From contig JBMOKJ010000002.1 of the NCBI GenBank assembly GCA_049315325.1, positions 124,001 through 188,000 on the forward strand: 64,000 bases of DNA. The letters are read 5' to 3'. Source of the DNA: CAXXIC01 sp049315325 (lineage in GTDB: Bacteria; Bacteroidota; Bacteroidia; Bacteroidales; UBA7332). The notes under the pieces were generated by a model. That model was not told where the DNA came from. It ran no database searches and was given only the letters and a program-made list of their open reading frames with translations. A program made the translations under genes and the position numbers. Below, piece by piece: positions 28,331-37,800 of the stretch (positions within the stretch are counted from its first letter, which is position 1; each line of letters starts with the position of its first letter).

Positions 28331-29263
28331 TCAAACCTCTTTTTTTGCAGCTAGCTCACGTTCTATATCGGCGCGCGACTTGCTGGTGGTCACCAAATAG
28401 ACTCCTGCGAACACAAGAGCCGCTGCAACTGGCTTTTCCCACGTCAGAACATCTTGACCCACAAAGATGGCAGCTAGCGAGGCGATGAGCGGTTGCAAAT
28501 AGTTGTATGACCCAACCGTTGTTGGGCGAATTCGCTTCAACGCCACAGGAATTAGGAAATAGGCGACAAATGTGCCCATCAACAAAACGTACGAAAGCCG
28601 CCACGAAGCTGAAATCTCATAAGCTATCCATAGTTTTGCATTCAAAATCTCGTGAAATGTGAATGGAAGCACCATCAACATCGCAAACAGAAACATCCAT
28701 TTAAGTAATGTAATTGGTTTGTATTTCTGAGTAATAGGTTTTGTGATGACTAAATAGATGGCATAACACGTAGCGCTGCAAAAAATCAGAATATTGCCTA
28801 ACCACGAACTAGCGTGCTGGGCATCTTGTTTAGCAGCCTCTGCCAGTATGATAAGTAGTGCTCCAGAAGCACCAATGACAACACCTGCTGATTTTTTTAA
28901 CGTGATGGGTTCTTTGAGCACAGCTGCAGATATAAGCATTACCATCATGGGTGCCAATGTGGCAATAATGGTTGCGTCAATAGGAGAAGTCATCGATAAC
29001 CCAAGTATAAATAGCACCTGATTAAATCCCATTCCAAAAAAACTTCCAAGAAAAAATGTTCGGTAATCTTTGCGCTCAACTCGTTCCGAGGCAAAGAAAA
29101 GAGAGGCAATCCAAAACATCACTGCTGCGAAAGTTAGACGCATCGAAGTGACACCTAAAGGTGTTATCCATTGGGGAATCAGGCTTTTGGTAATGGGGAC
29201 ATTCAGCGCAAACACAACGGTGGATGCAAACATTGCGAGATGTCCTTTTGCTTTCTCTGTCAT
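28331..29263 (-). CDS. EamA/DMT family transporter
   Basis: 310 residues with about ten membrane segments in two EamA halves. The first half has ALNVPITKSLIPQWITPLGVTSMRLTFAA and the second has the matching LMGTFVAYFLIPVALKRIRPTTVGSYNYLQPLIASLAAIF. Drug/metabolite superfamily members export amino acids, purines or other small metabolites; the substrate cannot be assigned. It ends in a charged cytoplasmic tail. The TIGR01212 gene ends 32 bases upstream on the same strand, suggesting co-transcription. Confidence 0.88.
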   Translation of the reverse strand: MTEKAKGHLAMFASTVVFALNVPITKSLIPQWITPLGVTSMRLTFAAVMFWIASLFFASERVERKDYRTFFLGSFFGMGFNQVLFILGLSMTSPIDATIIATLAPMMVMLISAAVLKEPITLKKSAGVVIGASGALLIILAEAAKQDAQHASSWLGNILIFCSATCYAIYLVITKPITQKYKPITLLKWMFLFAMLMVLPFTFHEILNAKLWIAYEISASWRLSYVLLMGTFVAYFLIPVALKRIRPTTVGSYNYLQPLIASLAAIFVGQDVLTWEKPVAAALVFAGVYLVTTSKSRADIERELAAKKEV

Positions 29264-29295
29264 AAATCTTTTTTGAAGTTTGTGAACTTCGTGCT

Positions 29296-30228
29296 TTAAT
29301 CTGCAGAAACAAAAAGTCTTCCTTGTCGGGCATCACGCTCTTCCATTCGTTTGTCAAGCTTATGGATGAATTCCGCATTCTTTGTGCCCCATTTGGGTAG
29401 AATCAACAAATCTTTAGGCGCTTGTGAAACAAATCGTTCGATAACTAAATTTGGATTCAATCGTTCAGCAAAATCGATTGCTAACTCGATGTATTCGTCT
29501 TGCGAGAAGAAATGAAACATTTCGGGCTGTTCTTGGAATTGCTGCAGCATTTTGGTGTGTTTGTGTAGCTGTAGTTGGTGCATTTTGACGGTCTTAAGTG
29601 GCAATTTCGAAATTTCAACTGCGTGACTCAAAATCTGTTCGCGACTTTCACCTGGAAGACCAAGAATCAGGTGAGCGCCAACATTTATTCCACGAGCTGC
29701 ACTGCGCATGATGGCATCGACCGATTCGGCGTAAGAATGTGCACGGTTGATGTAGTCAAGCGATGCGTCGATGGTACTTTCTACACCAAATTCGAGAAGC
29801 AAAAAGGTCTTTTTTGAAATCTCTTCAAGTAAATCCAACACATCATCTCCAAGACAATCGGGTCGGGTGCTGATGACAAGACCAACCACTTTGTCCACCT
29901 TCAAAGCCTCATCGTAGAGTGAACGTAAATGCGTCACATCAGCATACGTGTTTGTGTACGATTGAAAATAGGCGAGAAAGTACATCTCTGGATATTTTTT
30001 CGAGAAAAACTCAACGCCTTCCGACAGTTGTTGAGTAACCGTCTTTACTTTGTGCGTATATTCGGGACTGAAGGAGTGATTGTTGCAATACGTGCAACCA
30101 CCCGAAGCTCGATTGCCATCTCGATTGGGGCAGGTGAAACCAGCATTGACCGATATTTTTTGTGTTTTAAAGAGGAAATGAAGCTTCAGAAAATCTGTGA
30201 ACTCATTGTATCTTTTGATCGTTTTCAT
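29296..30228 (-). CDS. TIGR01212 family radical SAM protein (YhcC-like)
   Basis: About 310 residues from the ATG at 30228 (MKTIKRYNEFTDFLKLHF); a TTG start five codons earlier is possible. The cluster motif is the widened C-x11-C-x2-C form (CPNRDGNRASGGCTYC) typical of the YhcC family, not CxxxCxxC. ISTRPDCL and HLILGLPGESREQI are conserved family segments. The family uses S-adenosylmethionine radical chemistry; its physiological reaction is not established. Confidence 0.9.
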   Translation of the reverse strand: MKTIKRYNEFTDFLKLHFLFKTQKISVNAGFTCPNRDGNRASGGCTYCNNHSFSPEYTHKVKTVTQQLSEGVEFFSKKYPEMYFLAYFQSYTNTYADVTHLRSLYDEALKVDKVVGLVISTRPDCLGDDVLDLLEEISKKTFLLLEFGVESTIDASLDYINRAHSYAESVDAIMRSAARGINVGAHLILGLPGESREQILSHAVEISKLPLKTVKMHQLQLHKHTKMLQQFQEQPEMFHFFSQDEYIELAIDFAERLNPNLVIERFVSQAPKDLLILPKWGTKNAEFIHKLDKRMEERDARQGRLFVSAD

Positions 30229-30425
30229 CTCTTGAGAATGCAATATATTTAGTCACTATAACAAGTGAAAGGCACAAAAGTACGCTATTTTTAGGTTTAG
30301 GTCAGTTAAATTATGTAAACTCGCAGTTATTTAGGCTAGTGCAGGGTTTAAATTATTAATTTTGTGCCACATTTCAGTTTTATGAAAATGGAGTTAAAAA
30401 ATCGTTGCTTGTCGCTACTATTCTG
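30229..30425. promoter_or_regulatory. Divergent promoters for the radical SAM and DPP IV genes
   Basis: The minus strand carries TACTTTTG at 30282-30275 for the radical SAM gene. The plus strand carries TAATTTTG at 30357-30364 for the peptidase gene. Both match TAnnTTTG; clear -33 elements are not seen. Confidence 0.45.
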
Positions 30426-32609
30426 ATGAAAAAATATATTCTCTTTTTGGTGTTGTTTTTCGCGGTCTCGATTGTTGGATTTGCGCAAAAAAACGATCCG
30501 ACGCTGTTGAAAAGAATCGTTGGTGGTGAATTTGAATCGAAACGAATTGTTGATATTCGCTCTATGATCGATGGCGAGCATTTTATACGTATGAGCGCTG
30601 ATAGCACAGCCATCGTGCGATATGCTTATAAAACTGGAAAAATGGTGGATACGCTTTTCTCTGTTCGAAAAGCTCGTGATTGCGGTTTTAAGCGAATTCA
30701 AGGCTATGATATATCGCCAGACGAAACTAAAATATTAATTTACGCCAATAAAGAGCAGATTTTTCGCCACTCTTTCAAGGCCGATTATTTTGTGTACGAA
30801 GTAAAACGAAACATCATTTATCCCTTGTCGAAAGGAGGCAAACAGCAAATGGCTACATTTTCGCCAAACAGTCGAATGATCGTATTTGGACGTAATGCAA
30901 ATCTCTTCTTGGTGAAATTGGATTACGGCACCGAATCGCAAATGACCAACGATGGCGATCCGAATCGCATAGTTTATGGCATTCCCGATTGGGTTTATGA
31001 AGAAGAGTTTAGTTTCAATCGAGCTTTTGAATGGTCGCCCGACAACAATTTTGTTGCTTACATCCGTTTCAACCAAACAAAAGTACCCGAATACAGCTAT
31101 CCTGTCTACAAGGAGTTGAAGACTGGCGATGTGTCAGCTACTGCACCAGAAATTGAGCGCGTGAGGTACCCTCGTGCCGGTCAGCCTAATTCGGAAGTGT
31201 GTGTACAAACCTTCAATGTGTTGACCAAAGTGGTGAAAACGATGGAGCTTGGCGATCCTGAAATTGAATACATACCTCGCATTCGCTTCACTTCGCAGCC
31301 AGATAAGTTGGCTGTTTTTACACTCAATCGTCAACAGAATAAATTTACGATTTATACTTCGAGTCCACGTTCGGGACTTTCTCGCTTACTTATCCGTGAG
31401 GAGAGTGACACTTATATCAACAACGATTTGTTTGATCAAATTGCATTTTATCCCGATCAGATTGTGTACGTGAGTGACCGCGATGGCTATCGTCACATCT
31501 ACGACTATTCTCCGATTGGTGTTCTTCGTCGTCAGGTGACGAAAGGCAATTGGGAAGTGACCAATCTGTTGGGGTACAATCCTGCAACAGGAGTCTATTA
31601 TTTTGAGTCGAACGAAAGCTCACCTTTGCGCAATGCAGTATATTCGCTCGATGGGAAAGGTCGAAAGATATGCCTTACACCATCCGAAGGTACAAATCAT
31701 GGAGAATTCAGCAACAACTACAACTATTTTATCAATCGGTTTTCGAATGTAAAAACGCCATTGATTACCGAAATTCGCGATGCTGCAGGGAAGCAACTTG
31801 TTGCCTTGGAAACAAATGCTGAATTGAAGAAAAAAATTGTGGCTACTCATTTGGCAGAGAAAGATTTCTTTACCTTCCGTACTGACAAATACATCTCGTT
31901 GAACGGTTGGATGATTAAGCCACAAAACTTCGATCCTTTAAAAAGTTATCCTGTGGTGATGGTGCAGTATAGCGGTCCAAATCATCAGGAAGTGAAAGAC
32001 GCTTTCAAAGTTGATTGGGAGCAATACTTGGTTCAGCAAGGTTATGTGGTGGTGTGTGTCGATGGTCGTGGCTCTGGTGGTCGTGGTGCTGTTTTTGCTA
32101 AACAAACTTACCAAAAACTTGGATTACTTGAGGCCGAAGATCAGATTCAGACCGCTCGCTATTTGGCTTCCTTGCCATATATCGATAAGAATCGCATTGC
32201 TATATGGGGTTGGAGCTACGGTGGTTACAATGTTTTGATGTCGATGTCACTTGGTAAGGGCGTTTTCAAGGCAGGAATAGCAGTGGCGCCAGTCACCGAT
32301 TGGAGATTCTACGATTCGGTTTACAGCGAACGTTATATGCGCACGCCGAAAGAGAACATCGAGGGCTATGAACTATCGTCGGCAGGGCATTACGCTGCTG
32401 ATTTACAGGGTAGTTTGTTGCTTGTGCAAGGAACCGCTGATGATAATGTCCATTTCCAGAATACGGCCGACTATGCCGAACAACTTGTGCAAGCTGGCAA
32501 ACCGTTCGATATGGAGATCTACACCAATAGGAATCACTTCATAAAAGGTGGTAATACACGGCTTCACCTCTACGAACGATTTGTCCGCTTCTTGGATCAA
32601 AATTTGTAA
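30426..32609 (+). CDS. Dipeptidyl peptidase IV (S9 family serine peptidase)
   Basis: About 727 residues from the ATG at 30426, which opens a signal peptide (MKKYILFLVLFFAVSIVGFAQ); a TTG start seven codons upstream is unlikely. The N-terminal beta-propeller includes PDWVYEEEFSFNRAFEWSPD, the Glu-Glu motif that holds the substrate amino end. The alpha/beta-hydrolase domain has the triad Ser597 (GWSYGG), Asp673 (TADDNVHF) and His704 (NRNHFIKGG). It removes X-Pro dipeptides from peptides in the periplasm or at the surface, serving peptide nutrition. Confidence 0.95.
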   Translation: MKKYILFLVLFFAVSIVGFAQKNDPTLLKRIVGGEFESKRIVDIRSMIDGEHFIRMSADSTAIVRYAYKTGKMVDTLFSVRKARDCGFKRIQGYDISPDETKILIYANKEQIFRHSFKADYFVYEVKRNIIYPLSKGGKQQMATFSPNSRMIVFGRNANLFLVKLDYGTESQMTNDGDPNRIVYGIPDWVYEEEFSFNRAFEWSPDNNFVAYIRFNQTKVPEYSYPVYKELKTGDVSATAPEIERVRYPRAGQPNSEVCVQTFNVLTKVVKTMELGDPEIEYIPRIRFTSQPDKLAVFTLNRQQNKFTIYTSSPRSGLSRLLIREESDTYINNDLFDQIAFYPDQIVYVSDRDGYRHIYDYSPIGVLRRQVTKGNWEVTNLLGYNPATGVYYFESNESSPLRNAVYSLDGKGRKICLTPSEGTNHGEFSNNYNYFINRFSNVKTPLITEIRDAAGKQLVALETNAELKKKIVATHLAEKDFFTFRTDKYISLNGWMIKPQNFDPLKSYPVVMVQYSGPNHQEVKDAFKVDWEQYLVQQGYVVVCVDGRGSGGRGAVFAKQTYQKLGLLEAEDQIQTARYLASLPYIDKNRIAIWGWSYGGYNVLMSMSLGKGVFKAGIAVAPVTDWRFYDSVYSERYMRTPKENIEGYELSSAGHYAADLQGSLLLVQGTADDNVHFQNTADYAEQLVQAGKPFDMEIYTNRNHFIKGGNTRLHLYERFVRFLDQNL

Positions 32610-32658
32610 GATTTTGTACAGAATTTTCGAATGGATTTGTATAAAATCTAAATCAACT

Positions 32659-32695
32659 AAACGAGTCGTAAAGTTACATTCTTTACGGCTCGTTT
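32659..32695 (+). terminator. DPP IV terminator
   Basis: A 15-bp stem (aaacgagtcgtaaag with ctttacggctcgttt), 7-base loop and T-rich tail. Its one imperfect pair is a G-U wobble in plus-strand RNA, favouring this direction, though it may also serve the convergent LruC gene. Confidence 0.75.
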
Positions 32696-32707
32696 TGATT
32701 TTAATAT

Positions 32708-34894
32708 TTAGTGATTGTAGAGGTTTGCGGTGTTTCTGTAATTTGCACAGCAATTGCTATACCAATCTGTGCAAAGCGTGCCATTTGATGCCGCCCACTC
32801 ATGTATTTTTAGATAAGCTGATTCAATTTGAGCACATTCTATTGGGTAGCAGAAACTGTATGGGATGTCGATAACCCATGGATAATTCTGATTGCCAACG
32901 TACCACGATGTTGTCTGATTTGAAATATCGTCAGCTGTTCCAAAAAATGCATTATTTGCCAAAGCAGTAGGGTGTAATCCAACCTTATGAATCTCTTTCC
33001 CTCTTGATTGATCAACTACAATAAATGGGTTATAAGGTGCAGCACCTAATGATGATATATCAATTGGCGAAATGAATGTTATTTTCTTCGTTATTGTTAC
33101 AGGGGGAAGATAAGTTGAGTTTTGAACAGTGTTGACGAACCCCGAGACATAATCTGTACCAAAGACTGAATACGCATTGTCGAAATAGGGTACAACTAAT
33201 TTAGGTTGATTGTTTTCGTAGCCCTTCGCATTTAGATTGAACACCAGATTGTTTGTGATAATACTGTTGTTTGATTGAGTAGTTGTGATAGATTCTACAT
33301 TATTTGGCGATGTGTTAAACTCTACAGCAAAACCATTTTTGAAATCTGCTCCAACAGCTTTTACTCGAAAAATTGGAATCACATCTTTTACCCTGTTTTG
33401 TGCGTTAGTAACATATTTTATTTGATAATTGAGCACCAAATCGTTGAAATCGTAATCACCCTTAGTAGGCCAGTTGTCTTCAAAAGCTAACGTGCCGTAG
33501 TCTGTTGCATTTGGATAATAGTTGTTATACGCTCGTTCAGGATCATTCGGATAGTCGTCATTTGTATTAGAAACTCCATCACCATCTAAATCAGTATTGG
33601 ATGTGATTCGTTTCAATGGAAACGTATTTACAGCAGTAATAGGTGTGGCGGTAATCAACAGCAATTCGTCGTTGAAGTCACGGTCTGAAGGGTAAGTTCC
33701 TGACGACGCATTTCCATTTGGAAATTCACCTATCGAAATATCTTCGAATCCTAATACGATTTTTTGAGTCTCAGCATCAAACAAAAGCACTGTTTGAGGT
33801 TGAGCTCCAGCATTGAAATTAGATATTGAATATTGGTTTTTATTTCTGTTTAAGAAGAAATTATCATATATTGATCCGCCCCAACCGCTAGTGATAAGAA
33901 ACCAACTGATAGTGATACTAGGAGGAAAGACATCACTCCATTGATCGTTCATTGGGTTTTGATAACGCAATTTCACCTTTGTTCCGTTGACTAGGAATCC
34001 ATGACCTCCATCGTTGTCAGAATTTGAAGCATTTGGGAAAATGATGATTTTCTTATCAATATTTAATAGATTGGAGGGCGGTGAATTTGTAGGATAATAG
34101 AAATAGCCCACACTGTTGTTGACTCCAGCTCCTTCGTCAACAAAACTGACCCAGATATACGCGCTGTCTATCACTTCAAGATTCGACCTACCGTTGTTAT
34201 CAAAATAGCCATTCTGAGTTTTTGCAGGTTCTAAAAATTGATCCCGATATTCTGGAAGATTGCTCGATATTCTACTTGCAAGAGCAATTGATGCAGGTTC
34301 TGCAACATCTGTATAGTTTGGGAATCCTGTAGAGCTATTATAACTCCCCAATATAAAGAGCTGGCTATTCGCTAGAATACCTACTGATGGTCTGTTGTAA
34401 ACTATCGGTGCATCTACTGCACTGCGAATTGTTGCTTTTGATTTGAATACAGCGTAACCTGATGGCTGAAGCTTAAGTGTGCAGTTTGTTGATTTTGCAA
34501 CTTTTACGCAACGATTAAATAGAATATTGTCGATTACGATATAGATTGAATCAATATGACCAGGTACTTGAATGACTCTCTCGAAGCAGCCAAAAACATT
34601 TGTTGATCCTTTTACGTATGGCAAAATACTATTTTTAATAGAATAGCCATTTGGGGTAAGAGGATTCTCAGTGTATATCTTGACAGTAATATATGGGGCA
34701 TATTTCCCATCAACGTCTTTTAAACTGAGATTCAAAGACATCATTGTACTGTTTTCGTAATTGAACTGTTGAGCATTATTAGACAGCGCATTTTCATCAT
34801 CACTAAGTTTTAAATCACCAATACACGAACTCATGAACCCCAAAAATGCAGTCAACCCAAACAGTTGTGCTGAGATGTTGTTTAGTGTTTTCAT
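32708..34894 (-). CDS. LruC-domain lipoprotein
   Basis: About 728 residues. I start at the ATG at 34894, since it gives a lipoprotein signal (MKTLNNISAQLFGLTAFLGFMSSC, lipid Cys24); the frame upstream is not needed. The central and C-terminal parts carry the LruC/DUF4842 arrangement. This is a DRDFNDELLLITATP repeat, then a calcium-type linker (DLDGDGVSNTNDDYPNDP), then TLAFEDNWPTKGDYDFNDLVLNY. Such proteins sit on the surface of Bacteroidota and Leptospira, with no proven biochemical role. A 340-base promoter-containing gap lies upstream. Confidence 0.85.
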   Translation of the reverse strand: MKTLNNISAQLFGLTAFLGFMSSCIGDLKLSDDENALSNNAQQFNYENSTMMSLNLSLKDVDGKYAPYITVKIYTENPLTPNGYSIKNSILPYVKGSTNVFGCFERVIQVPGHIDSIYIVIDNILFNRCVKVAKSTNCTLKLQPSGYAVFKSKATIRSAVDAPIVYNRPSVGILANSQLFILGSYNSSTGFPNYTDVAEPASIALASRISSNLPEYRDQFLEPAKTQNGYFDNNGRSNLEVIDSAYIWVSFVDEGAGVNNSVGYFYYPTNSPPSNLLNIDKKIIIFPNASNSDNDGGHGFLVNGTKVKLRYQNPMNDQWSDVFPPSITISWFLITSGWGGSIYDNFFLNRNKNQYSISNFNAGAQPQTVLLFDAETQKIVLGFEDISIGEFPNGNASSGTYPSDRDFNDELLLITATPITAVNTFPLKRITSNTDLDGDGVSNTNDDYPNDPERAYNNYYPNATDYGTLAFEDNWPTKGDYDFNDLVLNYQIKYVTNAQNRVKDVIPIFRVKAVGADFKNGFAVEFNTSPNNVESITTTQSNNSIITNNLVFNLNAKGYENNQPKLVVPYFDNAYSVFGTDYVSGFVNTVQNSTYLPPVTITKKITFISPIDISSLGAAPYNPFIVVDQSRGKEIHKVGLHPTALANNAFFGTADDISNQTTSWYVGNQNYPWVIDIPYSFCYPIECAQIESAYLKIHEWAASNGTLCTDWYSNCCANYRNTANLYNH

Positions 34895-35234
34895 AATATA
34901 TGAAGTATAAATTGAGAAAAAATATGCCATTTCAAACTCATGAGATTGAGAATCAGTGCCTGAGTGTAGGAGCAATATTAGATTTTTGCAATTAGCCGCT
35001 GCTATTTTGCTATGATAAAAATATTAAGTGTAGAAAGATGTAAGTGCTAATTGCTTGGTGTTTAATTGTGCAATGGAAATAATTCAATACAAATTTAAGA
35101 ACATTAAATTACCAAGAATTACATAATTATGATGATATTTTACATCATTCACACATTTGAGCATTTACCATTAGATAGAAAATGAGCCATCTATTAGAAT
35201 AGTGGCTCATCTTATTAAAGTGTTGAAATTCAAT
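34895..35234. other. Intergenic region upstream of the LruC gene
   Basis: 340 AT-rich bases with no gene. It contains a minus-strand terminator at 35182-35210 for the upstream series and presumably the LruC promoter; no strong TAnnTTTG box stands out. Confidence 0.4.
35182..35210 (-). terminator. Terminator of the SRPBCC/Crp gene group
   Basis: Stem atgagcca/tggctcat, extended past a one-base bulge by ctatt/aatag, with T-rich sequence after it on the minus strand. It lies 25 bases beyond the SRPBCC stop. Confidence 0.65.
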
Positions 35235-35720
35235 TTATTGTTCTGCTAATATTTTCAGCTTTTCATTCATTTGCACAAATCCTTCTTTCGTGTTGTTTTC
35301 GAGCATTTTCTTGAAAAATGGCACTAGAATTCCTTTGAACTTCTCACTTTGCCGAAAAGTAGTCGTGGAGTCGCCGTTGTCGATTAACTCGAAGCGATGC
35401 TCACCATCGAACAGTCCGGGAATGAACAAGTGCCCAATCCATCGAAACTCTTTCTCTTTGTCGAATACTAAAACTTTTGGATGAAAGGTCATACCACTTG
35501 CTTTAGGTGGTTCGAGTCGGGCGACAATCTTTTTCCCGACTGTAACTTCGCCTTTGATAGATTTGATAAACGGATTCCAATTCGGATAGTTCTCGAAGTT
35601 GGTGAGGATTGCCCACACTTTGTCGGGCGTTGCGTGAATACGGATCTCGGTGCTGATTTCTTTTGCCATAATGGTTGTGTTTAGTAGTGCGACGAATGCC
35701 AATGCAATGATGTACTTCAT
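35235..35720 (-). CDS. SRPBCC (START-like) family exported protein
   Basis: About 161 residues from the ATG at 35720, which begins a likely signal peptide (MKYIIALAFVALLNTTIMA). The rest is a polyketide-cyclase-like SRPBCC fold: EISTEIRIHATPDKVWAILTNFENYPNWNPFIKSIKGEV, ending in a long C-terminal helix. These domains bind a hydrophobic ligand; none is known here. The gene lies 75 bases after a Crp-type regulator on the same strand. Confidence 0.82.
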   Translation of the reverse strand: MKYIIALAFVALLNTTIMAKEISTEIRIHATPDKVWAILTNFENYPNWNPFIKSIKGEVTVGKKIVARLEPPKASGMTFHPKVLVFDKEKEFRWIGHLFIPGLFDGEHRFELIDNGDSTTTFRQSEKFKGILVPFFKKMLENNTKEGFVQMNEKLKILAEQ

Positions 35721-35795
35721 ATCGTTTTGAATTAAATTACGATGCAAAGATAGAAGCGCACATTGGCGTTTACACTTGACAAAAATCAAGAAAAC

Positions 35796-36371
35796 TTAGC
35801 GAAGAGATTTTTTGCGGACGCGGCTAAAGGTTTCGGGAGTCATTCCGAGCATCGAGGCGATGTATTGCAGTGGAATTTGGTTGAAAAGTTCCCTGTTCTG
35901 GTCGAAGAATAGCTCGTAACGCTCTTCGGCACTCATCGAGAGGTGTGTGAACACGCGGTTTTCGAGCATTACAAAACATTTGGCGATAAAGAGTTTTTCG
36001 ATTTCAGCCCATCGGGAAATCAGTTTGTGGAGGGCTTCGTAATCCTTTTTATTTATGGTGAATAGTTCTGCATCGGTCAATGCCTGAATGTTCCATCGGG
36101 CAGGCGCATTGAATAGCAGACTTGACAGTTCGGTGACAAAATAACCTTGCGTCGAAATCCATTGAGTCACTTCTTTGCCGTCGTCCATCGTTTTGTAGAG
36201 GCGTAAAATACCCGAGTGGATAAAGCTGAGTTTGTCACACACCTTACCCTCATGTAGAAAGAAATCGCCCTTTTTGAGCGTAGTTGGATGAAAGTAAGAG
36301 GCGACTGTTTGCAACTCGTTCGCCTCCACACCTTCGAAATAAGTTGTAATATATTGTTCGAGTTCACTCAT
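35796..36371 (-). CDS. Crp/Fnr family transcriptional regulator
   Basis: About 191 residues from the ATG at 36371, which overlaps the end of the preceding membrane-protein gene by 8 bases (ATGAGTGA). The cyclic-nucleotide-binding fold (LKKGDFFLHEGKVCDKLSFIHSGILRLYK) is followed by a C-terminal helix-turn-helix (IPLQYIASMLGMTPETFSRVRKK). No FNR-type cysteine cluster is present, so the ligand is unknown. It is translationally coupled to the gene before it. Confidence 0.88.
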   Translation of the reverse strand: MSELEQYITTYFEGVEANELQTVASYFHPTTLKKGDFFLHEGKVCDKLSFIHSGILRLYKTMDDGKEVTQWISTQGYFVTELSSLLFNAPARWNIQALTDAELFTINKKDYEALHKLISRWAEIEKLFIAKCFVMLENRVFTHLSMSAEERYELFFDQNRELFNQIPLQYIASMLGMTPETFSRVRKKSLR

Positions 36372-36753
36372 CAATAGCTTTCTTTGTGCGGTAGTGATGG
36401 GCAATAAATAGACCGCCAACCACAATAAATGGCAAATTAATCAGCAGAATAACACGAACACATTCTAAAATTGAGAAGTGATTGACCAGGTAGTTGTGCA
36501 TAAAAATGAGCGGACTCATGCCTAACCCAATTGCTGCAAAAATAATACCACCCACAAACTCCCACCGCCATGCAATAAGCAGCACCGCGATTAACACAAA
36601 CGACGGAATCATGTGAAGGAGGAATGCCAAAATCTGCTCACCAATCGAGAGGCGAGGATCGAATGCGTCGAGCGCAAACATACTGATGAATAGAATAGCC
36701 AGGATTCCGATTATCCGCGGAGTCCAGAAGAGAATTTTGTCTGTTGATTTCAT
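36364..36753 (-). CDS. Small four-helix membrane protein
   Basis: 129 residues with four predicted membrane segments (IIGILAILFISMFALDAF, ILAFLLHMIPSFVLIAVLLIAW, GGIIFAAIGLGMSPLIFM, VILLINLPFIVVGGLFIAH). It resembles a small uncharacterised Bacteroidota membrane family (DUF7670-like, from memory). Its stop overlaps the start of the Crp-type regulator, so the two are made from one mRNA. Function unknown. Confidence 0.75.
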   Translation of the reverse strand: MKSTDKILFWTPRIIGILAILFISMFALDAFDPRLSIGEQILAFLLHMIPSFVLIAVLLIAWRWEFVGGIIFAAIGLGMSPLIFMHNYLVNHFSILECVRVILLINLPFIVVGGLFIAHHYRTKKAIDE

Positions 36754-36838
36754 TTCACAATAGATTTAGTGGAAAATATGATGTTTGAAAATAGACATAA
36801 AAACAAAGATATATACTGAAACTCGAAATTGTATCGAT

Positions 36839-37366
36839 TTATTCCGAAAGTTTTAACATCGTAGCCAGATTGCGAGTGGTGGCAGCGGTTTTGAGTTTCT
36901 TCTCGAAGAAAGTGTTCGATAGCAGCGTGTTGCCATAGCCTTTGCGACAAAGTAGATAAATGGTGTCGTCAACTATCGTAAATTCATCCTCCGTTTTTGC
37001 TCTGATTTCCAACGAAATATCGTCGTTTTTGCGCGGTGCATGCAACAATGAGAAGTATAAATACTCGTTTTCTTTCAGTTCGGTAAAGGAGTAGGGGCAG
37101 CGATCGATCAATTCGCGCATTTGCGCTTTGGTGCGGACAAACGATTTAACCTCGTAACTGAAATGCTCACGAATGCTTTCCGAAATTAGCTCTTCGAGTT
37201 TCGTTAGGTTCGTCTCTTCTGAATCGAACGACACATTGCCGCTTTGGATGTAGCTCTCCACGTTACCGAAACCTTGGTTTTCGAACATCGCAACCAACTC
37301 TTTCATCAGGATTTTGTTTTTCCCCGACACGTTGATTCCCCGAAGCAGACAGACGTAACGATTCAT
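36839..37366 (-). CDS. DUF1697 family protein
   Basis: 175 residues. The N-terminal MNRYVCLLRGINVSGKNKILMKELVAMFENQGFGNVESYIQSGNVSF is characteristic of DUF1697. The second half has the repeated alpha/beta unit with SFVRTKAQMRELIDRCPY. Cytoplasmic, function not established. It lies 85 bases upstream of the membrane protein gene on the same strand. Confidence 0.9.
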   Translation of the reverse strand: MNRYVCLLRGINVSGKNKILMKELVAMFENQGFGNVESYIQSGNVSFDSEETNLTKLEELISESIREHFSYEVKSFVRTKAQMRELIDRCPYSFTELKENEYLYFSLLHAPRKNDDISLEIRAKTEDEFTIVDDTIYLLCRKGYGNTLLSNTFFEKKLKTAATTRNLATMLKLSE

Positions 37367-37424
37367 TGTTTTTTTGTTGATATTATGTAGATAATTGTCC
37401 TACAGATGATATTAGTTGTTTTTA

Positions 37425-37473
37425 CAATAACTATCGCGCAGCTAATAACTATAAATATCGCCGAAGGCAAATA
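37425..37473. repeat. Short intergenic repeat element
   Basis: Two AATAACTAT units are followed by an imperfect hairpin (atatcgcc, gaa, ggcaaatat). The same blocks (AATATCGCCG, ACTATCGCG, GCAAATATC) recur at 49387-49435, so this appears to be a dispersed repeat. Confidence 0.5.
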
Positions 37474-37475
37474 TC

Positions 37476-37766
37476 TTAGTTCTTTTTCTTACTTGCTTTG
37501 TTGCCAATCACACCCCAACCGCCGCTACCGATAAGGAAGCCGAATGTATACCAAAAGCCGGTGTTGTTTTGTGCAAAGACCGTCACGTCGTCCCAAATCA
37601 GCATGCCGATAAGGTCGAACGGCGCAATCATTCCGTGCCAAATGCCGTACCAAAACCCGTAGGTTTGTCCTTTCAGGCAGCTGGTCACTACCTCTTTGTC
37701 GGCACAACTAAACAGCATAACCAATGCCACTGCCAATATAATAATAAAGGTGAGTTTCTTTTTCAT
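37476..37766 (-). CDS. Small lipoprotein with glycine-rich membrane segment
   Basis: 96 residues. The N-terminus is a lipoprotein signal (MKKKLTFIIILAVALVMLFSC, Cys21). The rest has two hydrophobic parts rich in Gly, Trp and Phe, including GFLIGSGGWGVIG, and a basic KASKKKN end. I do not recognise a named family. It is probably attached to the envelope. It ends just after the short repeat at 37425-37473. Confidence 0.65.
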   Translation of the reverse strand: MKKKLTFIIILAVALVMLFSCADKEVVTSCLKGQTYGFWYGIWHGMIAPFDLIGMLIWDDVTVFAQNNTGFWYTFGFLIGSGGWGVIGNKASKKKN

Positions 37767-37800
37767 AATTATAATATTGTTAAAAGATTTCAGATATTTT